Shown: piece after piece, positions 18,107 through 26,482 of the stretch
How positions within the stretch are numbered: the first letter of the stretch is position 1
Layout: each line of letters opens with the position of its first letter
NCBI RefSeq assembly: GCF_033063295.1
Contig: NZ_JAWJZH010000001.1
Coordinates: forward strand, 620,001-684,000
Reading direction: 5' to 3'
Length of the DNA stretch: 64,000 bases
Origin: Nitrosomonas sp. Is35
GTDB taxonomy: Bacteria > Pseudomonadota > Gammaproteobacteria > Burkholderiales > Nitrosomonadaceae
Notes under the pieces: model-generated
What the model saw: only the letters and a program-made list of their open reading frames with translations
Told to the model about the DNA's origin: nothing
Databases searched by the model: none
Translations under genes and position numbers: made by a program

Positions 18107-19372
18107 CTAATGAATCATTAATTCACGTGGATCTTCTCCTTTCATGCCATATTGAGTAATAAAACGCAGCAGGCCGACACTGTAGGGCGATGTTGATGCT
18201 GCGCCGCTGAAAATTCGACCCATATGCTTGTCGATATGCGGATAAAGTAGTTTAACTATAAGATTATTTTGCATACTCTGCCCGACTTTGAAACACGTGA
18301 ACAGTCGTCCATCGTAATAGTAGCTGACGATTTCTTGCCAAATCTTTAAGTGATGTTTTTCTTCATTTTCATATTGCTGGAATGCGGCTTGAGATCCATT
18401 GCAAATGGTCTGTGCGAGTTTGAAAGCGCCTTGCATGCCGAGAAAGAGTCCACTTGAAAACACGGGATCAATGAATCCAGCTGTATCACCTACCAGCACC
18501 CAACCATCGCCGAACATTCGTTCAGATATCAACTGGTAGTTCGTATATTCCATCACGGGAGTAATTCGCTGTGCGTTAGCAGCAACGGTTTTCAGCACGG
18601 AATCCTGCTTCAGTAAATTGTCATACCGTTCCTCTTTGGTTTCGCCGAACTTCGGCAAATGCTGCGAATTGATCACCATCCCCAACGAAACGCGTCCTGG
18701 TAGAGGAATTCGCCAACTCCATCCATGATCCAGCCGGGTTGTATGTACATGGCCTTCATAATCCAAATGGGTTTGATCAACATGAGCGAATAAGGCGGTA
18801 TCTTTACGTGTACCTTCTTTGCTTCCGATGTTAAGCAGTTTTGGCAACAAGCGTACTCGACCCGTTGCATCGACAATCATGTCAGGATGTTGCGCAAAGA
18901 AACCGTTGGTCGCAGCAAGCGTATCCGGGGTCAAGATAACTTTGTCAGTATTTGGAATGCACTCGAGGTTAGCGGGCGATTCATAAACCATTGCGCCATT
19001 CTTCTTTGCCACCTCTAATAAAGCAATGTCGAACTGATCGCGTGGTACATTATAGGCATAGGTTGCGGTAGTACCCGTGAGGTTTTTGAAGAAGAACGAA
19101 AAATTGATTTCCTTGCTCAAATTAAAGGTCGCCCCGGGCTTGAACATACTAAAGCCGCGGATCGCGTCTTCCACGCCAAGAGTTTGCAACATCGGAATAA
19201 CAGCCGGTACAAGTGATTCACCTACAATAAGCGGTGCTGTCTTGGGTTTATGCCACATGGCCACCTGCAAACCAGCCCGGCACAACAAAATTGCCAGTGC
19301 ACAGGCGGCAGGTCCGCTACCCAGTATGGCTACAGTGTTAATCTTTTGGTGAGAATGGTTACCAAAATTCAT
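18107..19372 (-). CDS. FAD-dependent halogenase-family oxidoreductase 2
   Basis: A flavoprotein of about 421 residues from ATG 19372 (an in-frame ATG at 19396 would add 8 residues). It shows ILGSGPAACALA (GxGxxA-type dinucleotide site), VGESLVPAV, the halogenase signature WxWxIP as WSWRIP, and IDPVFSSGLFLGMQGA. It belongs to the same superfamily as the product of 10299-11648 but is clearly divergent from it, so the two are not a recent duplication. It is a candidate for a second halogenation or an alternative oxidation step on the pigment. It lies at the right end of the cluster, next to the insertion sequence. Confidence 0.8.
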   Translation of the reverse strand: MNFGNHSHQKINTVAILGSGPAACALAILLCRAGLQVAMWHKPKTAPLIVGESLVPAVIPMLQTLGVEDAIRGFSMFKPGATFNLSKEINFSFFFKNLTGTTATYAYNVPRDQFDIALLEVAKKNGAMVYESPANLECIPNTDKVILTPDTLAATNGFFAQHPDMIVDATGRVRLLPKLLNIGSKEGTRKDTALFAHVDQTHLDYEGHVHTTRLDHGWSWRIPLPGRVSLGMVINSQHLPKFGETKEERYDNLLKQDSVLKTVAANAQRITPVMEYTNYQLISERMFGDGWVLVGDTAGFIDPVFSSGLFLGMQGAFKLAQTICNGSQAAFQQYENEEKHHLKIWQEIVSYYYDGRLFTCFKVGQSMQNNLIVKLLYPHIDKHMGRIFSGAASTSPYSVGLLRFITQYGMKGEDPRELMIH

Positions 19373-19565
19373 AAATAAAGTTATAAGAATAAACAAATAT
19401 CAGAAAAAACACAGGCAATGTAACATATCTAAAATCACGACACGAGTATTGATTTGCAAGCTAGACAGACTGTTCCTGATCCGTCCATCCCAAAATCAAA
19501 ACATACACCTATAATGTATTAATGCCGATAAAGTAGCCTATGAAGCTTGTGTGAAAGCTAAATTA

Positions 19566-19577
19566 GGGCCTGTTAAC
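19566..19577. repeat. left terminal inverted repeat of the IS
   Basis: GGGCCTGTTAAC, an exact complement of the 12 bases at 20358-20369, preceded by TA. Confidence 0.9.
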
Positions 19578-19598
19578 GCTATTTGATATAATTTGGTG

Positions 19599-20362
19599 AT
19601 GGAAATCACCGAAACTCAATATCAACAGATCGAGCACTGCCTGCCGCGTCAGCGTGGCAACGTCAGCCATTCCAATCTGCAAGTTCTCAATGCCATTCTT
19701 TACGTTGCCGAGCATGGCTGCAAGTGGCGAGGACTTCCCAAGCGATTCGGCAACTGGCATACCATCTATACCCGCATGAATCGCTGGGCAAAGAGTGGTG
19801 TACTGAGCCATGTATTTGGGCAACTTCAGCATCAGCAAATCATCCGTATCCGTATTGAAACTGTTTCGCTGGACAGCACCAGCATCAAAGTCCATCCCGA
19901 CGGTACGGGTGCGTTAAAAAAAACGGCCCCCAATCCATCGGAAAATCTCGAGGTGGATGGACCACCAAAATTCATCTGGTTGCCGCAGATTCCAGAACAA
20001 CCATAAGCTTTGCCCTCTCGCCCGGTCACGCCCACGATGCGCCAGAGGGCAGGCAGCTTTTGCTTTCCCTCGGTCCCGTCAATACGCCCACCTACCTGCT
20101 GATGGATCGTGCTTATGAGGGCGACCAAACCCGGCAACTGGCACTAGATTTGGGTTACATCCCGGTTGTTCCGCCCAAAGCAAATCGCTTGTCACCCTGG
20201 GAATACAACCGTGCCATGTACAAAAAACGCAACGAGATCGAACGATTGTTCAGAAGGCTCAAGGGATTTCGCCGCATCTTCTCCAGGTTCGATAAGCTCG
20301 ATGTCGTCTTCATCTCCTTTATCCACTTCGCTCTCATCGTCGAAGCAATCAGATTGTGTTAA
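19599..20362 (+). CDS. IS5-family transposase made by -1 frameshift
   Basis: The first frame runs from ATG 19599 (MEITETQYQQIEHCLP) and the second is open through 20362. They are joined at an eight-A run at 19916-19923, where a -1 slip gives the expected KSRGGWTTKIHLVA continuation. The DDE triad is visible: Asp in VSLDSTS in the first frame, Asp in LMDRAYEGD, and Glu in RNEIERLFRRLKGFRR in the second. The stop codon overlaps the right inverted repeat. The layout matches programmed frameshifting known for IS5/IS427 elements. Confidence 0.88.
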
Positions 20363-20369
20363 CAGGCCC
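20358..20369. repeat. right terminal inverted repeat of the IS
   Basis: GTTAACAGGCCC, an exact complement of 19566-19577, followed by TA. It contains the transposase stop codon TAA. Confidence 0.9.
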
Positions 20370-20399
20370 TAGTTTGGCTGGAAGGGTGGATTAATAATT

Positions 20400-23300
20400 T
20401 CAATAACCAACTTCAACGTTCCCATCCCCGAAATGCGCTTTCAACGCCTGCAACAACTCATCATGCAAATAAACTCGCCAATCATTCCCCAATTCCAGTT
20501 CCCCGCTCGCCAAATCATTGCTATAGACGACTGTAACCGGGCAGTAATTCGCATAGTTTTTTTGCACCTGAGAGGTGAAGGGTGTCAGTAAAGCTTTGAG
20601 GCTGGAGATTTGTCCAATGGTGTTAGCATCGCAGCTGATTCTAAGTTGTCTGGCGAAGCGTGAGCGGATGCCGGCGAGGTCGTAGAGTTGTTCGGCGGTG
20701 ATCCGGAGTTCGTCGCCTTCTTCGCCGTTGTAGTTGCGGTTGCTGATTTTGGCTTCGGCAATTAGTAGTTGATCTTCTTTTAACCAAGCGCGATTGGCGT
20801 CGAACAATTCGCTGAAAACGACCAGTTCGACACGCGCTTTGCCATCGTCTAGATTGATGACGCACATCCGGCCGCGGCGTGTCATTTGCACGCGCACCGA
20901 GTGGATGATACCGGCGATCAGTTGCGGTTCGCGGCTTGGATTCAGCCGGTCGAGCCGGGTGCGGATGAAGCGTTTCAATTCCGCTGCGTAGGTATCGAAC
21001 GGATGGCCGCTGAAGTAGTAGCCCAGGCCGATTTTTTCCTGGTGCAGCTTTTCCCGCTCGGACCAAGCTTCAGTTTGAATCAGTTGCGTTTGCAGATGCG
21101 AGTGGTCGCCGGTTTCACCGAACAAATTGGTTTGACTGGCAGCCCGGCTCATCTGTTCGGCGGATTCGATTGCCACACCGACGGAAGCGATCAGGCTGGC
21201 GCGGTTGGTGTCGATGGTATCAAACGCGCCGACTCGGATCAGCGATTCCATCACGCGGCGGTTGGCGATGCGCCGGTCGACGCGGTTACAGAAATCGAAT
21301 AAATCGCTGAACGGGCCGGTTTGTCCGCGTACTGCGATGATCGAATTGACTGCCGATTCTCCGGTGCCTTTGACCGCGCCGAGACCAAAGCGGATGGTTT
21401 TGCCGTCCACGGGAACAAAACGGTAGTCGGACAAGTTGATGTCGGGCGGGAGAATCGTCAAACCGTTGGCGATGCTGTCCTCGACGAAAATTTGCACTTT
21501 ATCGGTGTCGTCCATGTCAGCGGATAAGCACGCTGCCATGAATTCGGCCGGGTAATGCGCTTTCAGGTAGGCGGTCTGGAAAGCGATCAGGGCGTATGCG
21601 GCGGCGTGCGATTTATTGAAGCCGTAACCGGCGAATTTCTCCATCAAGCCGAACAGTTCGGTGGCTTTGTCTTCGCTCAAGTTGTTATTGACTGCACCGG
21701 AGACGAAAATATCGCGTTGCTGCGCCATTTCCTCGACTTTTTTCTTACCCATGGCGCGGCGCAGCAAATCCGCGCTGCCCAGGCTGTAGCCGCCGATGAC
21801 CTGTGCGATCTGCATGACCTGTTCCTGATAAATCATGATGCCGTACGTCGGTCCAAGGATCGGCTCCAGGCGCGGATCGAGATATTCGATCGTTTTCCGG
21901 CCATGCTTGCGGTCGATAAATTCCGGAATCAGATCCATCGGGCCGGGGCGGTACAACGCGACCAGCGCGATGATATCTTCAAAGCGATCCGGTCTGGCTT
22001 TTTGCAACAGGTCGATCATGCCGCGCGATTCAAACTGGAAAATACCGACCGCGTTGCCTTTACGCATCAGTGCATACGTCGCTTCATCATCGAGCGGCAG
22101 CGTTTCCAGTGAAAAAGGTTGAGTAGCGGCCGATCCGCTGTTTTGATGCGACTGACGGATGTAGCCGACGGCACGATCCAGAATGGTCAGCGTGCGCAGT
22201 CCAAGAAAGTCGAATTTCACCAAGCCGATTTTTTCGACATCGTCCTTGTCCAGCTGGCTGACCACCGAATCGGCGGATTCGGTGCAGTAAATCGGACAGA
22301 AATCGGTGATCTCGCTCGACGCGATCAGCACACCGCCTGCATGCATGCCGATGTTACGCGTGATGCCTTCGAGGCTTTCCGCCAGTTCCAGCAGATTGCG
22401 CACGTCTTCCTCTTCGGCGGCGCGCTGATTGAGCTGCGGTTCGAGCTGGCGCGCTTTTTGGAGCGTCATGCCGATCTCGAACGGTATCAATTTGGCGAGC
22501 TGATCGACAAAGTTGTACGGCAAGTCCATGACCCGGCCGATGTCGCGGATCACCGCCTTGGCCGCCATCGTGCCGAAGGTGGCGATTTGCGAGACTTTGC
22601 CGGTGCCATAGCGTTGCTTGACGTATTCGATCACCAATTCGCGCCGGTCCTGGCAGAAGTCGATATCGAAGTCCGGCATCGAAATACGCTCGGGATTGAG
22701 AAAACGTTCAAACAGCAAATCGTAGCGCAGCGGGTCGAGATCGGTGATGCCCAATGAATACGCCACCAGCGAACCGGCGCCGGAGCCGCGCCCGGGACCG
22801 ACCGGCACGTTGTTGTGTTTGGCCCAGTTGATAAAATCGGCCACGATCAAGAAATAACCGGGAAATCCCATCTGAATGATGGTTTTTACCTCGAACTCGA
22901 GGCGCGCCTGATATTTCGGCAGCTTATCGGCACGTACTTGGGCATCTGGAAACAGTTCAGCCATGCGTTTTTCCAGGCCGATTTCGGCTTGGTCGCGTAA
23001 ATACGCATCAAGACTTTCGTTATTGGGTGTAGGGAACAGCGGCAGGCGGTTGACACCCAGCTCCAGCACCAGATTACAGCGCTTGGCAATTTCAATGGTA
23101 TTCGCCAGTGCGCTGGGGATATCGGCGAACAGTTGCGTGATTTCGGCCTGGTTTTTGAAATATTGCTGTCCGGTGAAATTTTTCGGGCGGCGTTTGTCAT
23201 CCAGGGTGTAACCTTCGGCGATACACACCCGGGCTTCGTGTGCGCGGAATTCTTCCGCATTGAGAAACTGTACCGCCTGCGTGGCCACGACGGGTAAATT

Positions 23301-23888
23301 CAATTGGCGCGCCAGCGCCAGCGATTGCTGCACCAGCATGGCTTCATTCGGGTGGCCGTCGCGCTGGATTTCAAGATAAAAACGCCCGGGAAACAAACCG
23401 GCCCATTTGCGTGCCTGAATTTCGGCTTGTTGCGGATTATTCTGCAAAATGGCCAGGCCGATGTCGCCAAAGCGGGCGCCCGACAGCGCAATGAGTCCTT
23501 GCGTTCCCCCTTCATCGGAATGCAGCCACGATTCCCTGATCTCGGCCCGGCCGTGATATTGATTTTCCCGGTAAGCGCGTGACAATAAGCGGGATAGCAA
23601 CAAGTAACCGTCGCGCGACTGGCACAGCAATAACAACCGGATCGGCTTGTTGCGGTCGGATTCGTTGGTGATCCAGACATCGCAGCCGAGTATCGGTTTG
23701 ATGCCGTTTTTACGGGCGCTTTGGTAAAATTTCACCAGCCCGAACACATTGGCGAGATCGGTTAGCGCCAGCGCTGGCATTTGATCCGCTACCGCTTTGG
23801 CAACGACATCCGGAATCCGGATGGTGCTATCCAGAATGGAGTATTCGCTGTGCAGCCGTAAGTGAATGAAAGCAGGGTGAGCGGGCAT
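20400..23888 (-). CDS. dnaE: DNA polymerase III subunit alpha
   Basis: An 1162-residue replicative polymerase, practically the length of the E. coli enzyme. It opens with the PHP domain (FIHLRLHSEYSILDS, LALTDLANVFG). It then shows GPGRGSGAGSLVAY and the catalytic aspartates in MPDFDIDFCQDRR, the palm and fingers region, and GYGFNKSHAAAYA. A helix-hairpin-helix and an OB-fold region (LIAGIIHSVRVQMTRRGRM) lie near the C-terminus. Codon use is more G/C-rich than in the pigment cluster. It is divergent from trhP, with 62 bp between the start codons. Confidence 0.97.
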   Translation of the reverse strand: MPAHPAFIHLRLHSEYSILDSTIRIPDVVAKAVADQMPALALTDLANVFGLVKFYQSARKNGIKPILGCDVWITNESDRNKPIRLLLLCQSRDGYLLLSRLLSRAYRENQYHGRAEIRESWLHSDEGGTQGLIALSGARFGDIGLAILQNNPQQAEIQARKWAGLFPGRFYLEIQRDGHPNEAMLVQQSLALARQLNLPVVATQAVQFLNAEEFRAHEARVCIAEGYTLDDKRRPKNFTGQQYFKNQAEITQLFADIPSALANTIEIAKRCNLVLELGVNRLPLFPTPNNESLDAYLRDQAEIGLEKRMAELFPDAQVRADKLPKYQARLEFEVKTIIQMGFPGYFLIVADFINWAKHNNVPVGPGRGSGAGSLVAYSLGITDLDPLRYDLLFERFLNPERISMPDFDIDFCQDRRELVIEYVKQRYGTGKVSQIATFGTMAAKAVIRDIGRVMDLPYNFVDQLAKLIPFEIGMTLQKARQLEPQLNQRAAEEEDVRNLLELAESLEGITRNIGMHAGGVLIASSEITDFCPIYCTESADSVVSQLDKDDVEKIGLVKFDFLGLRTLTILDRAVGYIRQSHQNSGSAATQPFSLETLPLDDEATYALMRKGNAVGIFQFESRGMIDLLQKARPDRFEDIIALVALYRPGPMDLIPEFIDRKHGRKTIEYLDPRLEPILGPTYGIMIYQEQVMQIAQVIGGYSLGSADLLRRAMGKKKVEEMAQQRDIFVSGAVNNNLSEDKATELFGLMEKFAGYGFNKSHAAAYALIAFQTAYLKAHYPAEFMAACLSADMDDTDKVQIFVEDSIANGLTILPPDINLSDYRFVPVDGKTIRFGLGAVKGTGESAVNSIIAVRGQTGPFSDLFDFCNRVDRRIANRRVMESLIRVGAFDTIDTNRASLIASVGVAIESAEQMSRAASQTNLFGETGDHSHLQTQLIQTEAWSEREKLHQEKIGLGYYFSGHPFDTYAAELKRFIRTRLDRLNPSREPQLIAGIIHSVRVQMTRRGRMCVINLDDGKARVELVVFSELFDANRAWLKEDQLLIAEAKISNRNYNGEEGDELRITAEQLYDLAGIRSRFARQLRISCDANTIGQISSLKALLTPFTSQVQKNYANYCPVTVVYSNDLASGELELGNDWRVYLHDELLQALKAHFGDGNVEVGY

Positions 23889-23950
23889 GGTGGTACAATT
23901 CGAGTTCGCGGAAACTCTGTCATTTATACAATCGAGCGTTATTCTACCTT

Positions 23951-25318
23951 ATGTTGAAATCACCTGAACTTTTACTTCCAGCCGGTTCTTTGGACAAAAT
24001 GCGCATTGCCTATGCGTTTGGCGCTGACGCGGTGTACGCCGGGCAGCCACGTTATTCGATGCGTGCGCGTAACAATGAATTCGCGTTGGAACAATTGCAA
24101 ACCGGGATCACGGAAGCGCATGCGCTGGGGAAAAAATTCCTCGTGGCCAGCAATATCATGCCACATAACGCCAAAGTGAAAACCTATCTGGACGATATGG
24201 CGCCGGTCATTGATATGAAGCCGGACGCGCTGATCATGGCCGATCCGGGATTGATCATGATGGTGCGGGAGAAATGGCCGGATGTGCCGATTCACCTGTC
24301 GGTTCAGGCCAATACCGTGAATTACATGGGTGTTAAATTCTGGCAGAAAATCGGCTTGACGCGGGTGATTTTGTCGCGTGAATTGTCGCTCGATGAAGTG
24401 GCGCAGATCCGTGATTATTGTCCCGACATGGAGCTCGAAGTGTTTGTGCATGGCGCGTTGTGCATTGCGTATTCCGGCCGTTGCCTGCTGTCGGGCTATT
24501 TTAATCATCGCGATCCGAATCAGGGCACGTGCACCAATTCATGCCGCTGGGATTACAAAGTGAAATCCGCCGAAGAGAATCCGAGTGGTGACATTCAGGA
24601 GATTGGCAAAATCGATTTTGATTTCGGTCAGGCGATGCAGCAGTCCGAACAATCCGCCCTGTCTGGCGGTTGCGGTTCGATTCCACGGCATCCAGCCGCC
24701 GATCAGGTGTATCTCATCGAAGAAAAAGAGCGTCCTGGCCAGCTCATGCCGATCATGGAAGACGAGCACGGCACGTACATCATGAATTCCAAGGATTTGC
24801 GTGCGGTCGAGCATGTCGAGCGGCTGGTCAAGATCGGTGTCGATTCACTGAAAATAGAGGGACGCACCAAGTCGCTATATTATGTGGCGCGCACGGCGCA
24901 GGTTTACCGCAAAGCGATCGATGACGCCGTGGCCAATAAACCGTTTGATCTGGCCTTGTTAGGGGAGCTGGAAGGTTTGGCGAATCGCGGCTACACCAGC
25001 GGTTTTTATCAGCGCCATAGCACGCAGGAAACGCAAAACTATCTGCGCGGGCATTCGGAATCCAACCGTAGTCAATACGTCGGCGATATCACCGGTTTTG
25101 ATGAAACCAACGGTATGGCGGAAATATTGGTGAAAAACCGCTTCCAAGTCGGCGACCGGCTTGAGATTATTCATCCCGCAGGCAACCAGGTTGTCGAGTT
25201 ATCGCACATGCTGGATGGCGCTGGACGGCCAGTGCAGATTGCACCCGGCAGCGGCCATCGCGTTAAGATACCGTTAGCCGGAAATGTGCAGAACGCTTTT
25301 GTCGCGCGCTTCTTCTGA
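23951..25318 (+). CDS. trhP: peptidase U32-family tRNA uridine hydroxylation protein TrhP (YegQ)
   Basis: A 455-residue protein with the YegQ-type N-terminus (SPELLLPAGSLDKMRIAYAFGADAVYAGQPRYSMR), the conserved cysteines of FVHGALCIAYSGRCLLSGY and GTCTNSCRWDY, and the C-terminal beta-barrel domain. E. coli TrhP (453 residues) acts in prephenate-dependent formation of 5-hydroxyuridine at tRNA position 34. Length and motifs agree. The 3' end overlaps the convergent hydrolase gene by 45 bp. Confidence 0.92.
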   Translation: MLKSPELLLPAGSLDKMRIAYAFGADAVYAGQPRYSMRARNNEFALEQLQTGITEAHALGKKFLVASNIMPHNAKVKTYLDDMAPVIDMKPDALIMADPGLIMMVREKWPDVPIHLSVQANTVNYMGVKFWQKIGLTRVILSRELSLDEVAQIRDYCPDMELEVFVHGALCIAYSGRCLLSGYFNHRDPNQGTCTNSCRWDYKVKSAEENPSGDIQEIGKIDFDFGQAMQQSEQSALSGGCGSIPRHPAADQVYLIEEKERPGQLMPIMEDEHGTYIMNSKDLRAVEHVERLVKIGVDSLKIEGRTKSLYYVARTAQVYRKAIDDAVANKPFDLALLGELEGLANRGYTSGFYQRHSTQETQNYLRGHSESNRSQYVGDITGFDETNGMAEILVKNRFQVGDRLEIIHPAGNQVVELSHMLDGAGRPVQIAPGSGHRVKIPLAGNVQNAFVARFF

Positions 25319-26347
25319 GCCAGCTTGCTGGCACTGGTAATGGAAGAAACTGAGAATTTTTTGCGGCAGCCAGCTTAGTTTTCCTGGGAACGGGCCTTGC
25401 ATGAATCCGGCGTGACCGCCTTCCTCCGGAAATTCCAATGTAACCATGGGCGATACTTCAGCCCGAGCGGGGAGTACCGATGCCGGCATGAAAGGATCGT
25501 TCCGCGCATTGATCACCAATGTAGGTACCTGTACATGCGGCAACCATTGCTTGCTGCTGGATTGCCGCCAGTAATCATCGGTATCGCGGAAACCGTGCAA
25601 GGGTGCTGTGACGATATTGTCGAAATCATAAATCGACGCGCATTTTTTCAGCGCATGGGCATCGAACAAACCTGGAAATTGTTTTAATTTATCAGAGGCT
25701 TTGTCTTTGAGTGTATCTAGGAAATGGCGCGTGTAGACTTGATTAAAGCCCTTGTCCAGAGCCGCGCCAGCCGCCGCCAGATCGAGCGGCACGGATACTG
25801 TTGCAACCCCAGCTACTAGCTCTTTGGCGCGCTCTCCTTGCTCTCCTAGCCATTTTAACAGCGCATTTCCGCCCAGCGAAACGCCCATCACATACACCGG
25901 TTGCACTGTGTCAGTTGTTTGCGCCTGAGTCGTGATCCGCCGCAGCATCCAGTCGATTTCACTGGAATCACCGGCATGGTAGGCGCGCGATAAGCGGTTA
26001 GGCTCACCGGAACAACCGCGGAAGTGAATGACGGCGCTACGCCAATGATGGCGTTTCAGGCTGTTGATCATACTGAGAATATAGTGGCTTGATGAACCGC
26101 CTTCCAGACCATGAAAAAATACGACCAGAGGAGATTCGTCCGAACCATCGCTCCAGTCGACATCGATAAAGTCCCCGTCATCCAGTTCCCAGCGCTCGCG
26201 CCGGTAGGTAAACCGTTGTGCCGGTTTATTGAAGTAAGGGTAGAGTGTTTGCAGGTTGCCACCGGGCAGCCAGGATGGTGCTGTGTAGTGCGCTGTATAC
26301 AAAGGAATTGTGTTTCCAGGCATGGGTATTATTTTACGCTGCGGCAT
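25274..26347 (-). CDS. YheT-like alpha/beta hydrolase
   Basis: A 357-residue alpha/beta-fold hydrolase of the YheT/AB-hydrolase family. It has APSWLPGGNLQTLYP at the N-terminus, VVFFHGLEGGSSSHY (oxyanion region), the nucleophile elbow GVSLGGNAL, an acid in INARNDPFMP and the catalytic His in GGHAGFM. The family acts on short-chain esters or lipids, and the physiological substrate is unknown. The last 15 codons lie antisense to the end of trhP. Confidence 0.85.
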   Translation of the reverse strand: MPQRKIIPMPGNTIPLYTAHYTAPSWLPGGNLQTLYPYFNKPAQRFTYRRERWELDDGDFIDVDWSDGSDESPLVVFFHGLEGGSSSHYILSMINSLKRHHWRSAVIHFRGCSGEPNRLSRAYHAGDSSEIDWMLRRITTQAQTTDTVQPVYVMGVSLGGNALLKWLGEQGERAKELVAGVATVSVPLDLAAAGAALDKGFNQVYTRHFLDTLKDKASDKLKQFPGLFDAHALKKCASIYDFDNIVTAPLHGFRDTDDYWRQSSSKQWLPHVQVPTLVINARNDPFMPASVLPARAEVSPMVTLEFPEEGGHAGFMQGPFPGKLSWLPQKILSFFHYQCQQAGSEEARDKSVLHISG

Positions 26348-26482
26348 TCGGGTTGTTTATCGCTGTTTAATTTCAGTGAATATACCCTAACTTGCACGGA
26401 TTCTAAAACAACAATGGCCAGCTGTTCAGGCTGGCCATTGTGGTGAGGCCGGGGATAAACTAGAGAAGGGGCACGGCTTCTA

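Larger units (their letters stand above)
19566..20369 (+). mobile_element. IS5-family (IS427-type) insertion sequence, apparently complete
   Basis: An 804-bp element bounded by perfect 12-bp inverted repeats, GGGCCTGTTAAC at 19566-19577 and its complement at 20358-20369. It is flanked on both sides by TA (19564-19565 and 20370-20371), consistent with the 2-bp TA duplication of this group. It encodes a two-frame DDE transposase and lies between the pigment cluster and the 3' end of dnaE, 30 bp beyond the dnaE stop codon. All transposase blocks seem present, so it may still be active. Confidence 0.9.

Noticed and set aside
19593..20006. Treating the two IS frames as a frameshifted pseudogene
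   Set aside because: The A8 slip site, intact motifs in both frames and perfect ends fit programmed -1 frameshifting typical of the family rather than decay.
22119..22757. 212-codon plus-strand frame opposite dnaE
   Set aside because: Shadow of the G/C-rich third codon positions of dnaE. The same holds for the other plus-strand frames at 20886-23582.
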